A stretch of DNA of 64,000 bases from contig NC_087389.1 of the NCBI RefSeq assembly GCF_963675165.1, positions 5,006,620 through 5,070,619 of the forward strand, written 5' to 3'. Numbering within the stretch: the first letter of the stretch is position 1; the number at the start of each line of letters is the position of its first letter. Below are positions 1-11,291 of this stretch, piece by piece. The notes below the pieces were generated by a model. It was given only the letters and a program-made list of their open reading frames with translations. It ran no database searches and was not told where the DNA came from. This DNA comes from Halichondria panicea (taxonomy: Eukaryota; Porifera; Demospongiae; Suberitida; Halichondriidae). A program made the position numbers and the translations under genes.

Positions 1-1290
1 GATGTCTTGTATGTGTAAATCTCTCCCTCACATGTACCATTTGATGTTTCTCAGGGTTACATTGAGGTATGTTGTGATTGTGTGTGTGTCTCGTGGAGTG
101 CATGTATTGTATATTGTATGACAAACAAAATCATACGTATCAAAGTTGTACATGTAAAATGCTTAATTGTTGTACCGTTTACCGTCCCTTCCACTGACCC
201 ACCCACTGACCTTTCCATTATCTGCCATTGATAGTACTGAGTACTTGTGTGTGTACTAGCCAGTGTGTGTACTGATTTACTACCAGTGTGTTCATATCAC
301 TCTCTCCTCACATGTACCCTCTGTGGACTGTTACTCAACAACAGGATGTGAGTTTGTTTTTTTGTTTTTTTGTCAATGTGTGTGCTAGCTAAGTAGTTTG
401 TCCATTGTATATCCACTATATAGACTGACTTGTGTACGTATAGGATTGGTACTGCATGCTCTTGATAGTTTTATGCTGTACAGACGTGTACTTGCAATAA
501 TTGATGTATACTGTTACATGTGTGAATGCATTTGTGTATTTGAACATGTTCTTTTCTCTACATGTCCGTGTCCTACTTCTGGTTAATGTGACTACTGCTA
601 ATGATTACTGGAACATCAGCATGTAAGTTACAGTATGCACACTGCTCCTACCATCATCCCCCTCTCTCTGTTTCCATGTGTACTGTCTGATGCTGGTGTC
701 ACATTGGACTAAACAGAAGGTGAGCGGGACACTGCACTGACTTGTGACTGTACTTGTGTCAGTAATGCTTGAATTGTATACCGTATATATAGCTGGTAAT
801 TTCCAGGGGACAAAATATTTGTGGTTGGAGCTCATGCAGACCACGAATATTTTACCTACGAATGAAGCGACATTGCCTACCTTTACCTGCAGTGAAAGCA
901 GTAACCACAAAAATATTATCCACAAAGTGACTAAATATTACTCAACCACGAATGTTTTTCCCCCCTGAAAATTACCGGCAATATGGTATATGCATGTGTA
1001 TTGTTAGCTTCTCGTGCATAACATTCAACTTGTACCCTAGAATATAAAATTATCGACATGCATGTACAGGTTTATGATTATATTGTTTTCTCTCTCTATA
1101 CATTTCCCTGGTTACTGATAATCTGGAACGATAGAAAGTGAGTCAAACAATGTTGGCAATCATACCGTGCATCTCATGCATGTGCATCCGTTTGTAACTA
1201 CACTGATTGATTGCTCCTATAGAAAACTCATATTGTGTGACCTCAAACACACAGTCTAAAACTCACTCTTGTTTTGTTTACCTTGGTCAG
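1..1290. other. Non-coding or intronic stretch upstream of coiled-coil exons
   Basis: TG-rich sequence with short pyrimidine tracts and several candidate splice borders but no exon I can defend. It may be intronic to the coiled-coil gene whose exons start at 1291. It contains one MITE-like copy (779-988), listed separately. Confidence 0.4.
779..988. repeat. MITE-like copy, CCGTATA family
   Basis: The left end reads TACCGTATATATAGC and the right end is a degenerate inverse (ccggcaatatggta). The inside carries the family pairs of the type gggacaaaatatttgtggtt against accacgaatattttacc. The same family appears near 3819, 8089, 15486, 26654, 31536 and 48275. No coding capacity; probably a non-autonomous inverted-repeat element inserting at TA. 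Confidence 0.6.
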
Positions 1291-1821
1291 ACGAAGGCTG
1301 TGTATGAGAGGCAACTGAAGAGCCATGAGACGGTGAGTGTTAACTCGCGGTAAGAGTAGTACACGTACACGTAGTCTAGCAATACGATAATGTGTGTACA
1401 TGTACTGTCCATTGTATGATGAATGGTTGCTTTTTGTCTACCTTTTTGTTTTATAAGTAGTCCACTTTTACTGGTTGGTAGTTGCTGACCTTTATATTTT
1501 GTTATGTGGATTGTACGCAATTTGTTAACCTTATAACGTGCAGTAGTGATTTGTATCAGCTGCATGTTGTATTTGGTAAAATGTTCATTCATTCGTATAT
1601 ATAATATATATTCCCCCAGAGAAGAGCTGCCCTCCAACGGAGACTGTCTGGTGACATCACTGACCAGGACCGGAGACAACTGCAGGGACAGCTGGAGGAG
1701 GTGGAGGGGAAGATCAAGAAGTGTGCCTCAGATATACAAGTGTATGAGGGGTGGATACATGATAATGAGAATGTGATTGCTAAGACGCGAAGAGAAGGAG
1801 AGGAGATACTGAGAAAGGAAG
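1291..1821 (+). CDS. Coiled-coil protein, two internal exons (partial)
   Basis: Two exons with clean borders: 1291-1332 (after ccttggtcag, before gtgagt) and 1620-1821 (after attcccccag, before gtgagg). They join in frame between Thr and Arg. The peptide is strongly charged and helical: it starts RRAALQRRLSGDITDQDRRQ and continues with Glu/Lys-rich heptad-like sequence to EEILRKE. I do not recognise the family. Neither the first nor the last exon is visible. The 3' half of the second exon (from about 1692) is repeated near-identically at 24572, where it is fused to dynein sequence, so a segmental duplication boundary cuts through this exon. Upstream exons may lie before the window. Confidence 0.5.
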
Positions 1822-4433
1822 GTGAGGGGAGCAAGGAACTTTATAGTACAGTGAGTGTTGATGCTCATAGTTGCAATCACTCGTACCTGTAGCAACTTGC
1901 CAAATTAAAGTTTCTGTTTCGTTCGCATATAGTACCATATAACTGGAATATTTGGTGACTGAGGAATTTGACTGTACCACCTGTGCATGGTTTAGTGATT
2001 ACTGTGTTTACATTATCAGCCTTGATTACTATGAATATGATTAGTGGTTTGATATTGCAAGCTTGATTGCACATGCACAAAAACAATTGTTTTGCTTATC
2101 CAGCTATGAGATGAGCACCCCTCTAGGCCTTATAGTATAAGCTAAAGTGGAGCTATTCATAAGCAGTGAGCAGCACTAGGTATTCAGATTGAGCTTTTGT
2201 ACGTTTAGTGACCACACCTGTCATGCGCAGGAAAGTGGGTGTGGCTTCCTGTGCTTGGGCGTTCAAATGTTTTCCGCTCGCTCTCAGTACCTTCCTAGCT
2301 ACTGCATTTCCCACTGGCTTGTGCAACAGAATCAGCACAAATGCAGAGACTATAATTATATGCAAACAGAACAGAAACGTTAATTTGTCCTCTACCGTGA
2401 CTATAGTTATTAGTAGACTGTACGTATAAAATCCATTGTACAATGTTTGTAATCCCGCTCTGCATTTTCCAATTATTTACGAGGAAAGTTAAAATGTTTT
2501 TGCTCTCAGTACCTATATATTGCAAGCTTGAGCGCACATGCACAAAAACAATTATTTTGTTTGTGCAACAGAATCAAACTGAAGTGCATACCCTCGGTGT
2601 TAGTTTGAGGTCTATACGTTTACAGCCTCGAGTCAAAGTCACGTGTATATCTAGGCCAACTTGCAGTGCAGTTCATGCTTTTTAGCTTTTGCTCGACAAC
2701 AAAGCTTTAACCTTTAATATTATAAAACCTTGTTGTGTTGAGGCTATCCATGGTACCAATACAGTGCTATCACATCCGGGTGAGTATAGACTCATATCCA
2801 CAGACACACAGATTGACTACTATAGCCCGTGGAGTGCCTCGGGTTAACAAACGCATCATAAACTTTAATCTGTCCTCTACTGTATACATGTAGTGTGTAC
2901 GTACAGCTGTTGTTCGCTGTCTCAATGTTTCAATGTTGGTAATCCCGCTCTTATTAAACTGTTGGCTTCACCTCTTTCATTACCTTAATAAGGTTTGTAT
3001 GCAACCACTCAAATCATGGATTAATTGCACAAGCACATGCGTAGACTTAATCTATGATTAGCCCGCCTAGCCTTGGTCAACACACACAAATTACATTACT
3101 ACAAGTGTGTTTGACATACCTGACATGTATTTATATGGTGTGTATTAGTTGCTTACTCCCTTCCATGTGGTCCTGGTTTGATCAAGCTAGAGCATTGTTC
3201 CTTTGACTATATTCCACACACTGTGGTACATGTGTTATAATTAATTATGGATACTGTTTATCGGACATTGCATCAATATATGCGCACATACATGTACAGT
3301 CACTGTGATTGAGTGATTGGGTTGGTAACGTTGTACTGTGTACTTAGTGACATCATCATGTTAATTCGCACATTCCTGTAATGATCAGCCACATTCCCTG
3401 TCATTGGTGGGTCACTCACTTAGCAAGCTTTAAAGTTTTATGTACGTACAGCTGCTGTATCCATTGTTTGTAGCAGATCAATGCCGGTATTTCCATTAAA
3501 TGCTTTTCTATTGTATAACTAGAGCTACCTAGTTGCCTTCCACACTCAATGTACTCTATTGTACATGCACCAAGTTACGTATGATTTGATGTAATTTTGT
3601 TTACAATACAACATGTATGTGTGATCACAAGTACTGTTATTGTATTGTGTTTTCACACTGTCTTGGTTGCGCAGAATGTCAATGCAATTAACCCTGAGGC
3701 GTGTGGGAGACTTTAACATCAAAATCTGAAACACTAATAACTTGTTTTGTTGAGGCTATATCCAAACCAATGGACTACCTAACCTGTAGGGTTGATTATG
3801 CCAAGCCAATTGACAGACTACCGTATAGCGGATAATTTTTGTGGGGTAATTAAAATATTCGTTATTATTTTCGTGGGCAAGCTGACCTAGGCGTGGTTGA
3901 CCAGAACGCATGCAATGCAGTGCAGGCAATGGACATTTTGACTCACGAACATCACCGTGTTCGATTTGAACGAATTTTTACCCCACGAAAATTACCCGCT
4001 ACGCATGCGAAAGATAATAATAATTATTTGGTGAACATTTTGAATTGATTCCTATGAGCTAGCTTGTACAGTGCATGGTAGCTATAATTATAGCTGGTGA
4101 TATCTATCTGGAAGGACTCTCTGGGCATGCTGTTACCTTGTCTGATCATGCTGAGAGAATGTGAGACGTCCTTTTGTTCCAAGTTCCTTGTCAATATGTA
4201 TAATGATATGAATTTAAAGTGAACTGTAAATTGAACTGAACATATATAATCATGATATATCCGGTTACTGGGTGGGGCTAGAATATAACTGCATTATAGG
4301 CGCATTCTCGAATATAAGTAGCTATTGACCCCATGCATGAGCGCATGCGCTAATAATCCAGTTTCTACGATAGTCTTGTCACCTAGCTGTGAAGTATTGC
4401 ATCTAGTTAGTTACATTCACACATCCTGTTTAG
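1822..4433. other. Non-coding part of the duplicated block
   Basis: No supported exon. The stretch is shared with 24702-27206 and so was carried along with the duplication. It probably holds the promoter and first exon of gene A, which I could not place. It also contains a MITE-like copy at 3819-4002. Confidence 0.45.
3819..4002. repeat. MITE-like copy, CCGTATAGCGG family
   Basis: Left end TACCGTATAGCGGATAATTT; right end AAAATTACCCGCTACGCATG, an imperfect inverse. The duplicated block carries the same insertion at 26654-26827, so this copy predates the segmental duplication. Confidence 0.6.
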
Positions 4434-6545
4434 AATCTAAGCGGTTGTTTGATGAGGGGATGAAGCACGGACACGTCTTGGTCAACATTGTCAACATGCT
4501 CGTGTTTGGACCGGCGGGAACAGGGAAGACCAACCTCAAGCACCTGCTAACTAACAAGCCCCCTCCACTGCAGCGAGACAGCACTCCTTGTATGGAAAAG
4601 CCAGTACGCATTCGACCTGTGTCCAACGCAAAATTCAGGTCAACTGGAAGAGGCTGGGAAGAGATGTCTCAGTCAAAACTGCGCAATCTACTAGCTCAAA
4701 TCATCGCCAAGCTACCAAAAGAAAGCACTGATCCATCTACGGCATCAAGGGTTGCCGAAAGCTTGAAGAAGATGACCACAACCGAGCCAAGATCGATATC
4801 TGGTTCCGATGAGCAACTTTCTGATTCCGATGAGCCATTTTCTGATTGCAGTTCGAGCAACGATTCCGATGAAATTTCTGGCTCTGCAAAGTTGGACGAA
4901 GCCATCGATGAAGTGATAGCGAGTGTAGTGAGTGGTGTGGCAGAAGAGCTGAAGCCAGCCTCACAGGGAACTGACCAACTGTCGAGCAGTGACCAGCAAG
5001 AAGGTGAACTGTTTGATTCCAACTGGGTGTACGTTACCGACTGTGGAGGACAACCCCAATTCCACGACATCAGTCCTCTCTTCATCAAGCACATTTCGGT
5101 GGCGTTGATAGTCCTGCGTTTGATTGACGAACTCTCCAGTTTCCCTTCTGACGAGTACTACAAGGATGGGCAACTTGTTGGTAGTCCTCATGCATCTCAC
5201 ATGACCCTCGGGGAGACACTTCAGAGTCTCATTCGATCCATTGAGTCCCATACCTCACAGGACAAGAAGCCGAAGATGATCTTTGTGGGCACATTCTTGG
5301 ATCAGCTCAAGAGCTTGAATACACTTACCAAGAGGAATCAAGAAATTCTCGACATGCTGCCACCTGATATCAAGAAGCTTTTGGTGTACGAAGATCTTGG
5401 ATTGAACAATCTGATTTTTGGCCTCAACACGATCAGCCGAGATGATGATTCACTGGCCACTGCCAATAGGATTAGAATTACTGTTGAGCGTTCTATTCCA
5501 CTACAAGTCAAAATGCCCATCTGGTGGTCCTTCTTGGATTCACTTCTCCAGAGTTTATCTGCCACTCTCGAGCGAGGTGTACTAAGCAAGCAAGAATGTC
5601 TCCGATTAGCCACTCGATTTCGTTATGCGCTCCAAGATCTTGAAGCTGCTCTGGACTTCTTTGACGAGGTGTGTATAGCGCACTACTATCCCTCCATTCT
5701 CCCCAACACAGTGTTTGTGGATGCCCAGATTCCACTAGACAAAATCACCGAACTCTCACAGCACGCCATCTCCCTGAGGAGTGCTGAAGTCAAATCACAC
5801 TCTACTCTAAGCTCAGGAGGGATCGAGGCCGAATGGAAGAGATTTCGAGACGAAGGCATAATCAATTTAAAGTTCCTACGATTCTTTGAGAAGCATTACG
5901 TTGAAGGCATCTTTTCTCCAGAAGATATGCTGTTGATCATGAAAAAGCTTCTCGTGATTGCTCCCATTCCACTAGTGGAGTCCACTACCCACCAAGTCGA
6001 GTTCTTCATGCCATCTCTACTTAAATCTGCTCCCATTGCTGAACTGGACAAAGTCCGTTCCTCATCTGTCCCCCTCGCTATTCACTTCCCTAGTGGGTGT
6101 ATTCGTTCTGGTGTCTTCTGCTGTACGGTTGTTGATGTAATGCGGAGGCTTGGTTGGGAAGCTGTTCTCCCCTCAAGTGGTCCGATACTTTTCGCTAAGA
6201 ATTGTATTCAATTTCGAATTCCGAGTCGTCCTTGTGTCATCTCATTGGTTGATTCCTTCTCCCGTATTGAAGTGTATGTCGAAGCCCCCCCTCCATTACG
6301 CAAAGAGTTGTGTCCCATAGTTTGTTCTCAACTAATGGAATCCATCAAAGCTGCTTGTGTTGTTTTGAATTACAACAATGATACACCTAAAGCAGCGATC
6401 TTTTGCCCATGCAAGAAGAGTGGAAACAAGTTGCACGTTGCCGATGTGAGTGTGGATGGCTATTGGATGTGCTCCCTTCATGCACGTGAGTGGGGAGAGC
6501 TCAGTGACCAACATAGAATCTGGCTGGACAATAGCGAAGGTTCTG
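4434..6545 (+). CDS. GTPase exon of gene A (P-loop, DCGGQ switch)
   Basis: About 700 residues from one exon. In order: LESKRLFDEG; Walker A / G1 GPAGTGKT near 4510; a hypervariable Ser/Asp-rich linker at about 4790-4890; a G3-like DCGGQPQFHD near 5039 (compare DxxGQ of Roc and Rab-like GTPases); a G4-like VGTFLDQL near 5285; a long helical region that may correspond to a COR-type module; and near the end a FCPCKK Cys motif followed by HRIWLDNSEG. The DxxGQ and P-loop combination favours a Roc-type GTPase over a NACHT ATPase. The G4 Asn/Thr-Lys-x-Asp is not canonical, so nucleotide specificity is uncertain. The exon ends in phase 1 at gtaagt. Confidence 0.75.
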
Positions 6546-9500
6546 GTAAGTGCATTGTTCAGCAATATTAAAAAAATTATCTTTGTTTCCCTTTGTTACA
6601 GGTGAAGCCTCCTCAGATGTGAACACTGAAGGAAAGAGACATCAGCTGCAATACTCCGGTAGTTATGTAGCACTATACGTAAATATTTGCAGCTTTTATA
6701 TTTGTGTACTATATTAGAATAACAAAGTATTTTCGTATCTTTGTATTATCCCCCTCAGGTCCATCGTCCCCTGTAATGGAACCTGTGTGTAGAATGAGTG
6801 ATCAATATACCAGTAAGGATGTTTCCGGTGGATAAGTTATTTTGCTTGATCATTACAATTATTAATTAGTTTCTCCTCAAATCCTTCTATCAGGTGCATC
6901 ATCGTCTGCTACGAGAGGTACTTGTACGAAGACTGAGAGAAGGAGTGATCAGCAGCAATACTCTAGTAAGTACAGAACAGTGTATGTATAATTATATACT
7001 GGGGTTAGATGACATTCTGCGTATAGTGCATTGTGATGGAAGTACTTTCATAACATTCATTATTATCTTTATGTAACAGCTCTATTATCTCTCCCCCTCA
7101 ATTAGGTGCGTCATCCTCTGTTACGGGAGACATGTGTACAAAGATGACATTGAGTGATCAGCAGCAACAATCTGGTAAGTACATGGCTTTACTATCACTT
7201 GTTAGATTACGGATACTGAATAGTCATACTGTTTCACAAGAGTGAGAAGAGAGCTGCTGATGCTGCCATTAATCTTATACTTGAACAATCATGGTCAATC
7301 ATTACCCATGCACTCTTTCAGTTTCCCTGTGATTTTGGACTCTGCTCTGGATTCTGCCTGCATGCAGCAAATTCATTAATGCTATTAGCAGCTTTATGTT
7401 ATGTAGCGTTGGCACCTCCATTGAGGTATCAGCACCCGCGGTGCTTTCATTACTGTAACAATTATTATAATTATGTTTCCCTTCAATTAGGAAAACCATC
7501 CTCTGCTACGGGAGATACTCTTATGAAGACTGAGAGAAAGAGTCATCAGCAGCAATACTCCGGTATGTAGCCCCTTTATCTGTGAACTTACTTACAGAAA
7601 TTTGAAAGCTATAATGTTATAGAAGCTATGTATTAATTTTTCAGAAGTTATTACTCTAACCAAAGGTATACCTAAAAACTAGTAAATCATGAATTATAGA
7701 CACTGTGGACATTTGTAGACCCATAAAGGATACCTAAACCATTTAACTTATGAAGTCTGAGACCTTAGCTGTTTAAGGTTAGTCGATTATACCCACTATA
7801 ACAATTTGCTGTTGTTCTTATTAATCCCCCCAAACCCACCACCTCGTGTTTCCATAGAAACATTTTTGTAGCTTGGTCATTTACCTACACAATGGTATCA
7901 GCACCATTTCTTAGAAAGGTTTCAATCAAAAGATAATTATCAACATTAATTTAAGTACAGCCACTCACACAGTTGTGGTAATCTACTCTCTATAAGCTGC
8001 ATGGATGCTGCACTGTAATTGTAGCGCCAACTCAGACTTAACAGTGTCCTAAAAAATCTCCATTGGTTGCTGTTATGTCGCTTATAATATACCGTATAGC
8101 GCGAAATTTTCGAGGGGCTTAATTTTCGTGGATTTCGTGGGTTAGCAATCCTACACGAAAATTAAGTCCACGAAAATCGTTCTTTACCTGCTATAACGTG
8201 CAAGATTTAAAGGCGTGGCTTCCGGTAAGCAGTCATTCCGCGAACATTGTGCAACGAAATGGCTTTTAGAGGCCAATCCACGAAATATAAGTGCCTCGAA
8301 AATTTCGCGCTATACGGTATAGTATTATATATGTCACGAATAATTACTTTTTGACCCAATATTTTTACTTGTTTTTTTTGTTATGTTCAGGTGAATTGTC
8401 CTCTGTTACAGTAATGGAAGATGTGTGTAAGAAGACTGGAGTGAGGGACCAACAACTAGATCAAGAAATCCCTGAGAGTGACATCATTCTAATCGCAGAG
8501 AAATTTCCTCATCTGCTGAACGTGCACAAGGTAGGCAGTACTCTAAATCTTGTATCTACTTATCCTCCTGACATTTTGGCAAGGGGAGCAAATGGTGCAC
8601 GTGCATGATATTAGGGTGTTGATGACATGTATATATCTAGAGGGTTCGTGACCCCAGGAATTCATTACTATATCTGCCCTGTTAAGAATATTGTTCACCA
8701 GAACCCCTCAATTGTATTCCCATTGAGTTTCCTCTAGAAGGTATTTCCGAGCGGCAATGAACCATCACTATAATGAAATCCCCACCAAATAAAACCCTGT
8801 TGAGATTGTTGTTTTGTACAGGCTTTGACAATGACCGATCTGCAACATGTTTACGAGAAACTTAAAAGTGCCAGCCCTCACTGGTTCAACCTGGGATTGG
8901 CTCTAGGTCTAACTCATCCTGATCTCACCAACATCAATATCAAGTGTCGTGAAGATAATGTGTTGTGCTTGCGTGAAATGTTGGCCAAGCTCCTGAGTAC
9001 ACAACATGTAACATGGAGTCTCCTGTCAGATGGTCTCAAAAGGCCCACTGTGGATCTCATCAATTTGGCTGATAGCATCACAGGTAACTATATTTTCAGT
9101 GTTTGTGCATTTTTTTCACTTCACCACGTATCAGTAGTAACTAGGTGCTGGACGGTGAGACACATGCATTGGGCTTTTCTTCTATCAATTAACACTTTAA
9201 AATTCAGTATAGGCCATGCAAAGTCAATTTGGTGTTTCTCAGGCTATTATTCCTAAAATAGCAAGCGGATTGAGACATTAAATATTTAATGATAATGATA
9301 TTCATAGATTTTTAATTGAACCACACCCCTAACTTCCTCAATAAGCGGAAGTGCATAATTTCTACTAATTAATTTTAGTCATAATTATAATTATTCATGA
9401 CCAAAAAACCATACAAATTTATCATTTTCTGTGATTTAATTTGAGGTCGTCACGTGATATTTCTTTTTTGTAAAGCTGCCAATTTCCAAGCGCGAGGGCC

Positions 9501-11052
9501 TGAGAAACTACAAATTAACTTTGCATGGCCATACATACACTTATTAATATATTTTACTCATAATTAGGAAAACCATCCTCTGCTACGGGAGGTACTTGTA
9601 CAAAGACTGAGAGAAAGAGTGATCAGCAGCAATACTCTGGTAAGTACAGAACAGTGTATGTATAATCATATACTGGGGTTAGAGGACATTCGGCGTATAG
9701 TGCTTTGTGATGGAAGTACTTCATAGCATTCTTTATTATCTTTATGCAATTATTATCTTTATGTAGCAGCTCTATTATCTCTCCCACTCAATTAGGTGCG
9801 TCATCCTCTGTTACAGGAGACATGTCTACAAAGATGACATTCAGTGATGAGCAGCAACAATCTGGTATAAGTATACATATACAATAGATTACTGAATAAT
9901 CATATACTGTAATACCTTCAGGTAAATTGTAACTATACTATTATGTTTCCTTTTGTTATAGGTGAAGCCTCCTCAGATCTGAACACTGACAGAAAGAGAC
10001 ATCAGCTGCAATACTCCGGTAGTTATGTAGCACTATACGTAAATATTTGCAGCTTTTATATTTGTGTACTATATTAGTATAACAAAGTATTTTCAAATCA
10101 TTGTATTATCCCCCTCAGGTGAACCGGTGTGTAAGAAGATGAGAATGAGTGATCAATATACCAGTAAGGAAGTTTCCGGTGGATAAGTTATTTTGCTTGA
10201 TCATTACAATTATTAATTAGTTTCTCCTCAAATCCTTCTATCAGGTGCATCATCGTCTGCTACGAGAGGTACTTGTACGAAGACTGAGAGAAAGAGTGAT
10301 CAGCAGCAATACTCTAGTAAGCACAGAACAGTGTATGCATAATCATATACTGGGGTTAGAGGACATTCGGCGTATAGTGCATTGTGATGGAAGTACTTTC
10401 ATAACATTCATTATGCAATTATTATTATCTTTATGTAACAGCTCTATTATTCTCCCAATCAATTAGGTGCGTCATCCTCTGTTACAGGAGACAAGTGTAC
10501 AAAGATGACACTGAGTGATCAGCAGCAACAATCTGGTAAGTACATAGTACTAGTACTCCCTAACATTTTCAGCCGCGGCTGTTAATTCTAAAACAAGCTC
10601 CGTGCAAATACTAGTCTGGATATTAATTGCTTGCTAATAAGTACATCATACGATTAGACTGCCGCTTGATATTGAATATGCCGTTTTCTTCAGGTAAATT
10701 GCAATCATCCTCTGTAATGGAAGATGTGTGCAGGAAGACTGGAGTGACTGATCAACAGCTCAATCAAGAAATCCCCAACAGTGACATCTACTGTGTAGCT
10801 GAACACATTGAGATGACACCCGGCTTGCTTGGAAGACTCGAACTCACTACTGCTGAAAAAAGCGATGCTACTCGAAAGGGAAACTACGAAGGCAATCAAA
10901 CAGGAGTGGCTTATGCGTTGAGTGTGTGGCGAAGAGTGAATCCTTCCAGAGCTACCTTCAGGGCCTTGGTGGAAATTGCCATAGGACTGAGAAGAGGAGA
11001 CACTGCTACAGACATTTGTAGATTCATTGTAGACAATACGGACCGAAACTGA
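4434..11052 (+). CDS. Gene A: Roc-like GTPase with mini-exon linkers and Death domains
   Basis: Inferred multi-exon gene. Exons: 4434-6545 (GTPase); mini-exons 6602-6658, 6759-6812, 6894-6965, 7106-7174, 7491-7562; first Death-fold pair 8391-8530 and 8822-9083; mini-exons 9568-9639, 9796-9864, 9962-10018, 10119-10163, 10245-10316, 10467-10535; last Death-domain exon 10694-11052 ending in TGA. Nearly all junctions are phase 1, so exons can be skipped freely. By analogy with ROCO and Death-domain proteins it would be a cytoplasmic GTP-switch adaptor signalling through Death-fold contacts; this is inference. The first exon is not visible: an open frame continues upstream to an ATG at 4337, but that ATG lies in a different frame in copy B, and a good acceptor (acatcctgtttag) precedes 4434. 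Confidence 0.7.
6602..7562 (+). repeat. Mini-exon array 1 of gene A (five cassette exons)
   Basis: Five small exons, each starting 1 nt into a Gly-type codon and ending 1 nt into the next codon: 6602-6658 (GEASSDVNTEGKRHQLQYS), 6759-6812, 6894-6965, 7106-7174 and 7491-7562. Each has an AG acceptor and GT donor. Shared pattern: G-x-S-S, then a CTK or MKT type motif, then SDQQQ-Y/Q-S. They encode polar, probably disordered linkers of about 15-24 residues. Confidence 0.75.
7236..7452. repeat. Dispersed repeat ending in CAGCACCCGCGGTGC
   Basis: An intron segment with aacaatcatggtcaatcat, attacccatgcactctttc, a TGCATGCA core and a terminal GGTATCAGCACCCGCGGTGC. Related sequences occur near 22000-22140 (inverse), 35040-35205 and 44945-45180. 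It has no coding potential and looks like a non-autonomous dispersed element. Confidence 0.5.
8089..8325. repeat. MITE-like insertion in an intron of gene A
   Basis: Long inverted ends, TACCGTATAGCGCGAAATTT on the left and its near-perfect inverse on the right (aaatttcgcgctatacggta). Paralogous gene B lacks it at the matching position (about 30300), so this is a filled site compared with an empty one. TA flanks both sides. Confidence 0.8.
8391..9083 (+). CDS. Death-fold exon pair of gene A
   Basis: Exon 8391-8530 encodes G-ELSSVTVMEDVCKKTGV followed by a helix pair with EIPESDIILIAEKF. Exon 8822-9083 encodes a helical domain of about 85 residues (LGLTHPDLTNI, CREDNVLCLREML, TWSLLSDGL, LADSI), a classical Death-domain pattern with a conserved Trp in helix 5. 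The first exon alone resembles the first half of the last Death domain (10694-11052), so it may be a half domain spliced onto a complete one. The paralogue is 30403-31056. Confidence 0.7.
9568..10535 (+). repeat. Mini-exon array 2 of gene A (six cassette exons)
   Basis: Exons 9568-9639, 9796-9864, 9962-10018, 10119-10163, 10245-10316 and 10467-10535, all phase 1-1. The introns between them are also duplicated: the block 9568-10316 repeats 6602-7174 with reshuffled order. Peptides again carry G-x-SS, TK and SDQQQ motifs. The exon at 10119 is shortened to 45 nt. Confidence 0.75.
10694..11052 (+). CDS. Terminal Death-domain exon of gene A
   Basis: One exon after ccgttttcttcag, ending TGA at 11050-11052. 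It encodes MEDVCRKTGVTDQQL, then helices with EIPNSDIYCVAEHIEM, LGRLELTTAEKSDA, a central ALSVWRRVNPSRATFRALVE core and a final helix (TATDICRFIVDN). The W-x3-NP-x3-T-x2-ALVE core is the usual Death-domain helix 4-5 region. The domain appears complete, and the same fold closes gene B and the NLR locus. Confidence 0.75.
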
Positions 11053-11291
11053 AACTGATAAATAACTGTTCTTTACTTTGATGTTGTTTGTGTCTCTGTA
11101 ATTATAATGTGTGAGCTTATTATTGATGCTGTGCTTTTTTCAACACATTGTTGTGGTAGAATGTGAAAAGTTAAACTGAGCATGCGCAGTATGAACACTT
11201 AGCAACACCCACGCACTGTGGACTAATTACGTCATGATTCAATATCAGTATAATTATAGAGATAATTATAATTATTATATGGACAGAACAC

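Larger units (their letters stand above)
1692..6760 (+). repeat. Segmental duplication, copy A
   Basis: From about 1692 the sequence is near-identical to that starting at 24572: the coiled-coil exon end, about 2.6 kb of non-coding DNA and the whole GTPase exon follow in the same order and orientation. Small indels separate the copies, for example the 24875-24915 insertion in copy B. After 6545 similarity becomes patchy, because mini-exons have been reordered, and resumes around the Death-domain exons (8030-9085 with 30240-31060). The two copies are offset by about 22.9 kb. Confidence 0.85.

Noticed and set aside
1546-2685. Several open frames of 60-100 residues
   Set aside because: They overlap on both strands, have no splice context or domains, and differ by indels between the two duplicated copies.
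4337-4433. Possible start of gene A at ATG 4337 with an N-terminal extension
   Set aside because: The matching sequence in copy B has a 4-nt insertion that puts this ATG out of frame and a TAG at 27140 in the main frame, while a good acceptor precedes the conserved SKRLFDEG. I prefer an unseen upstream exon.
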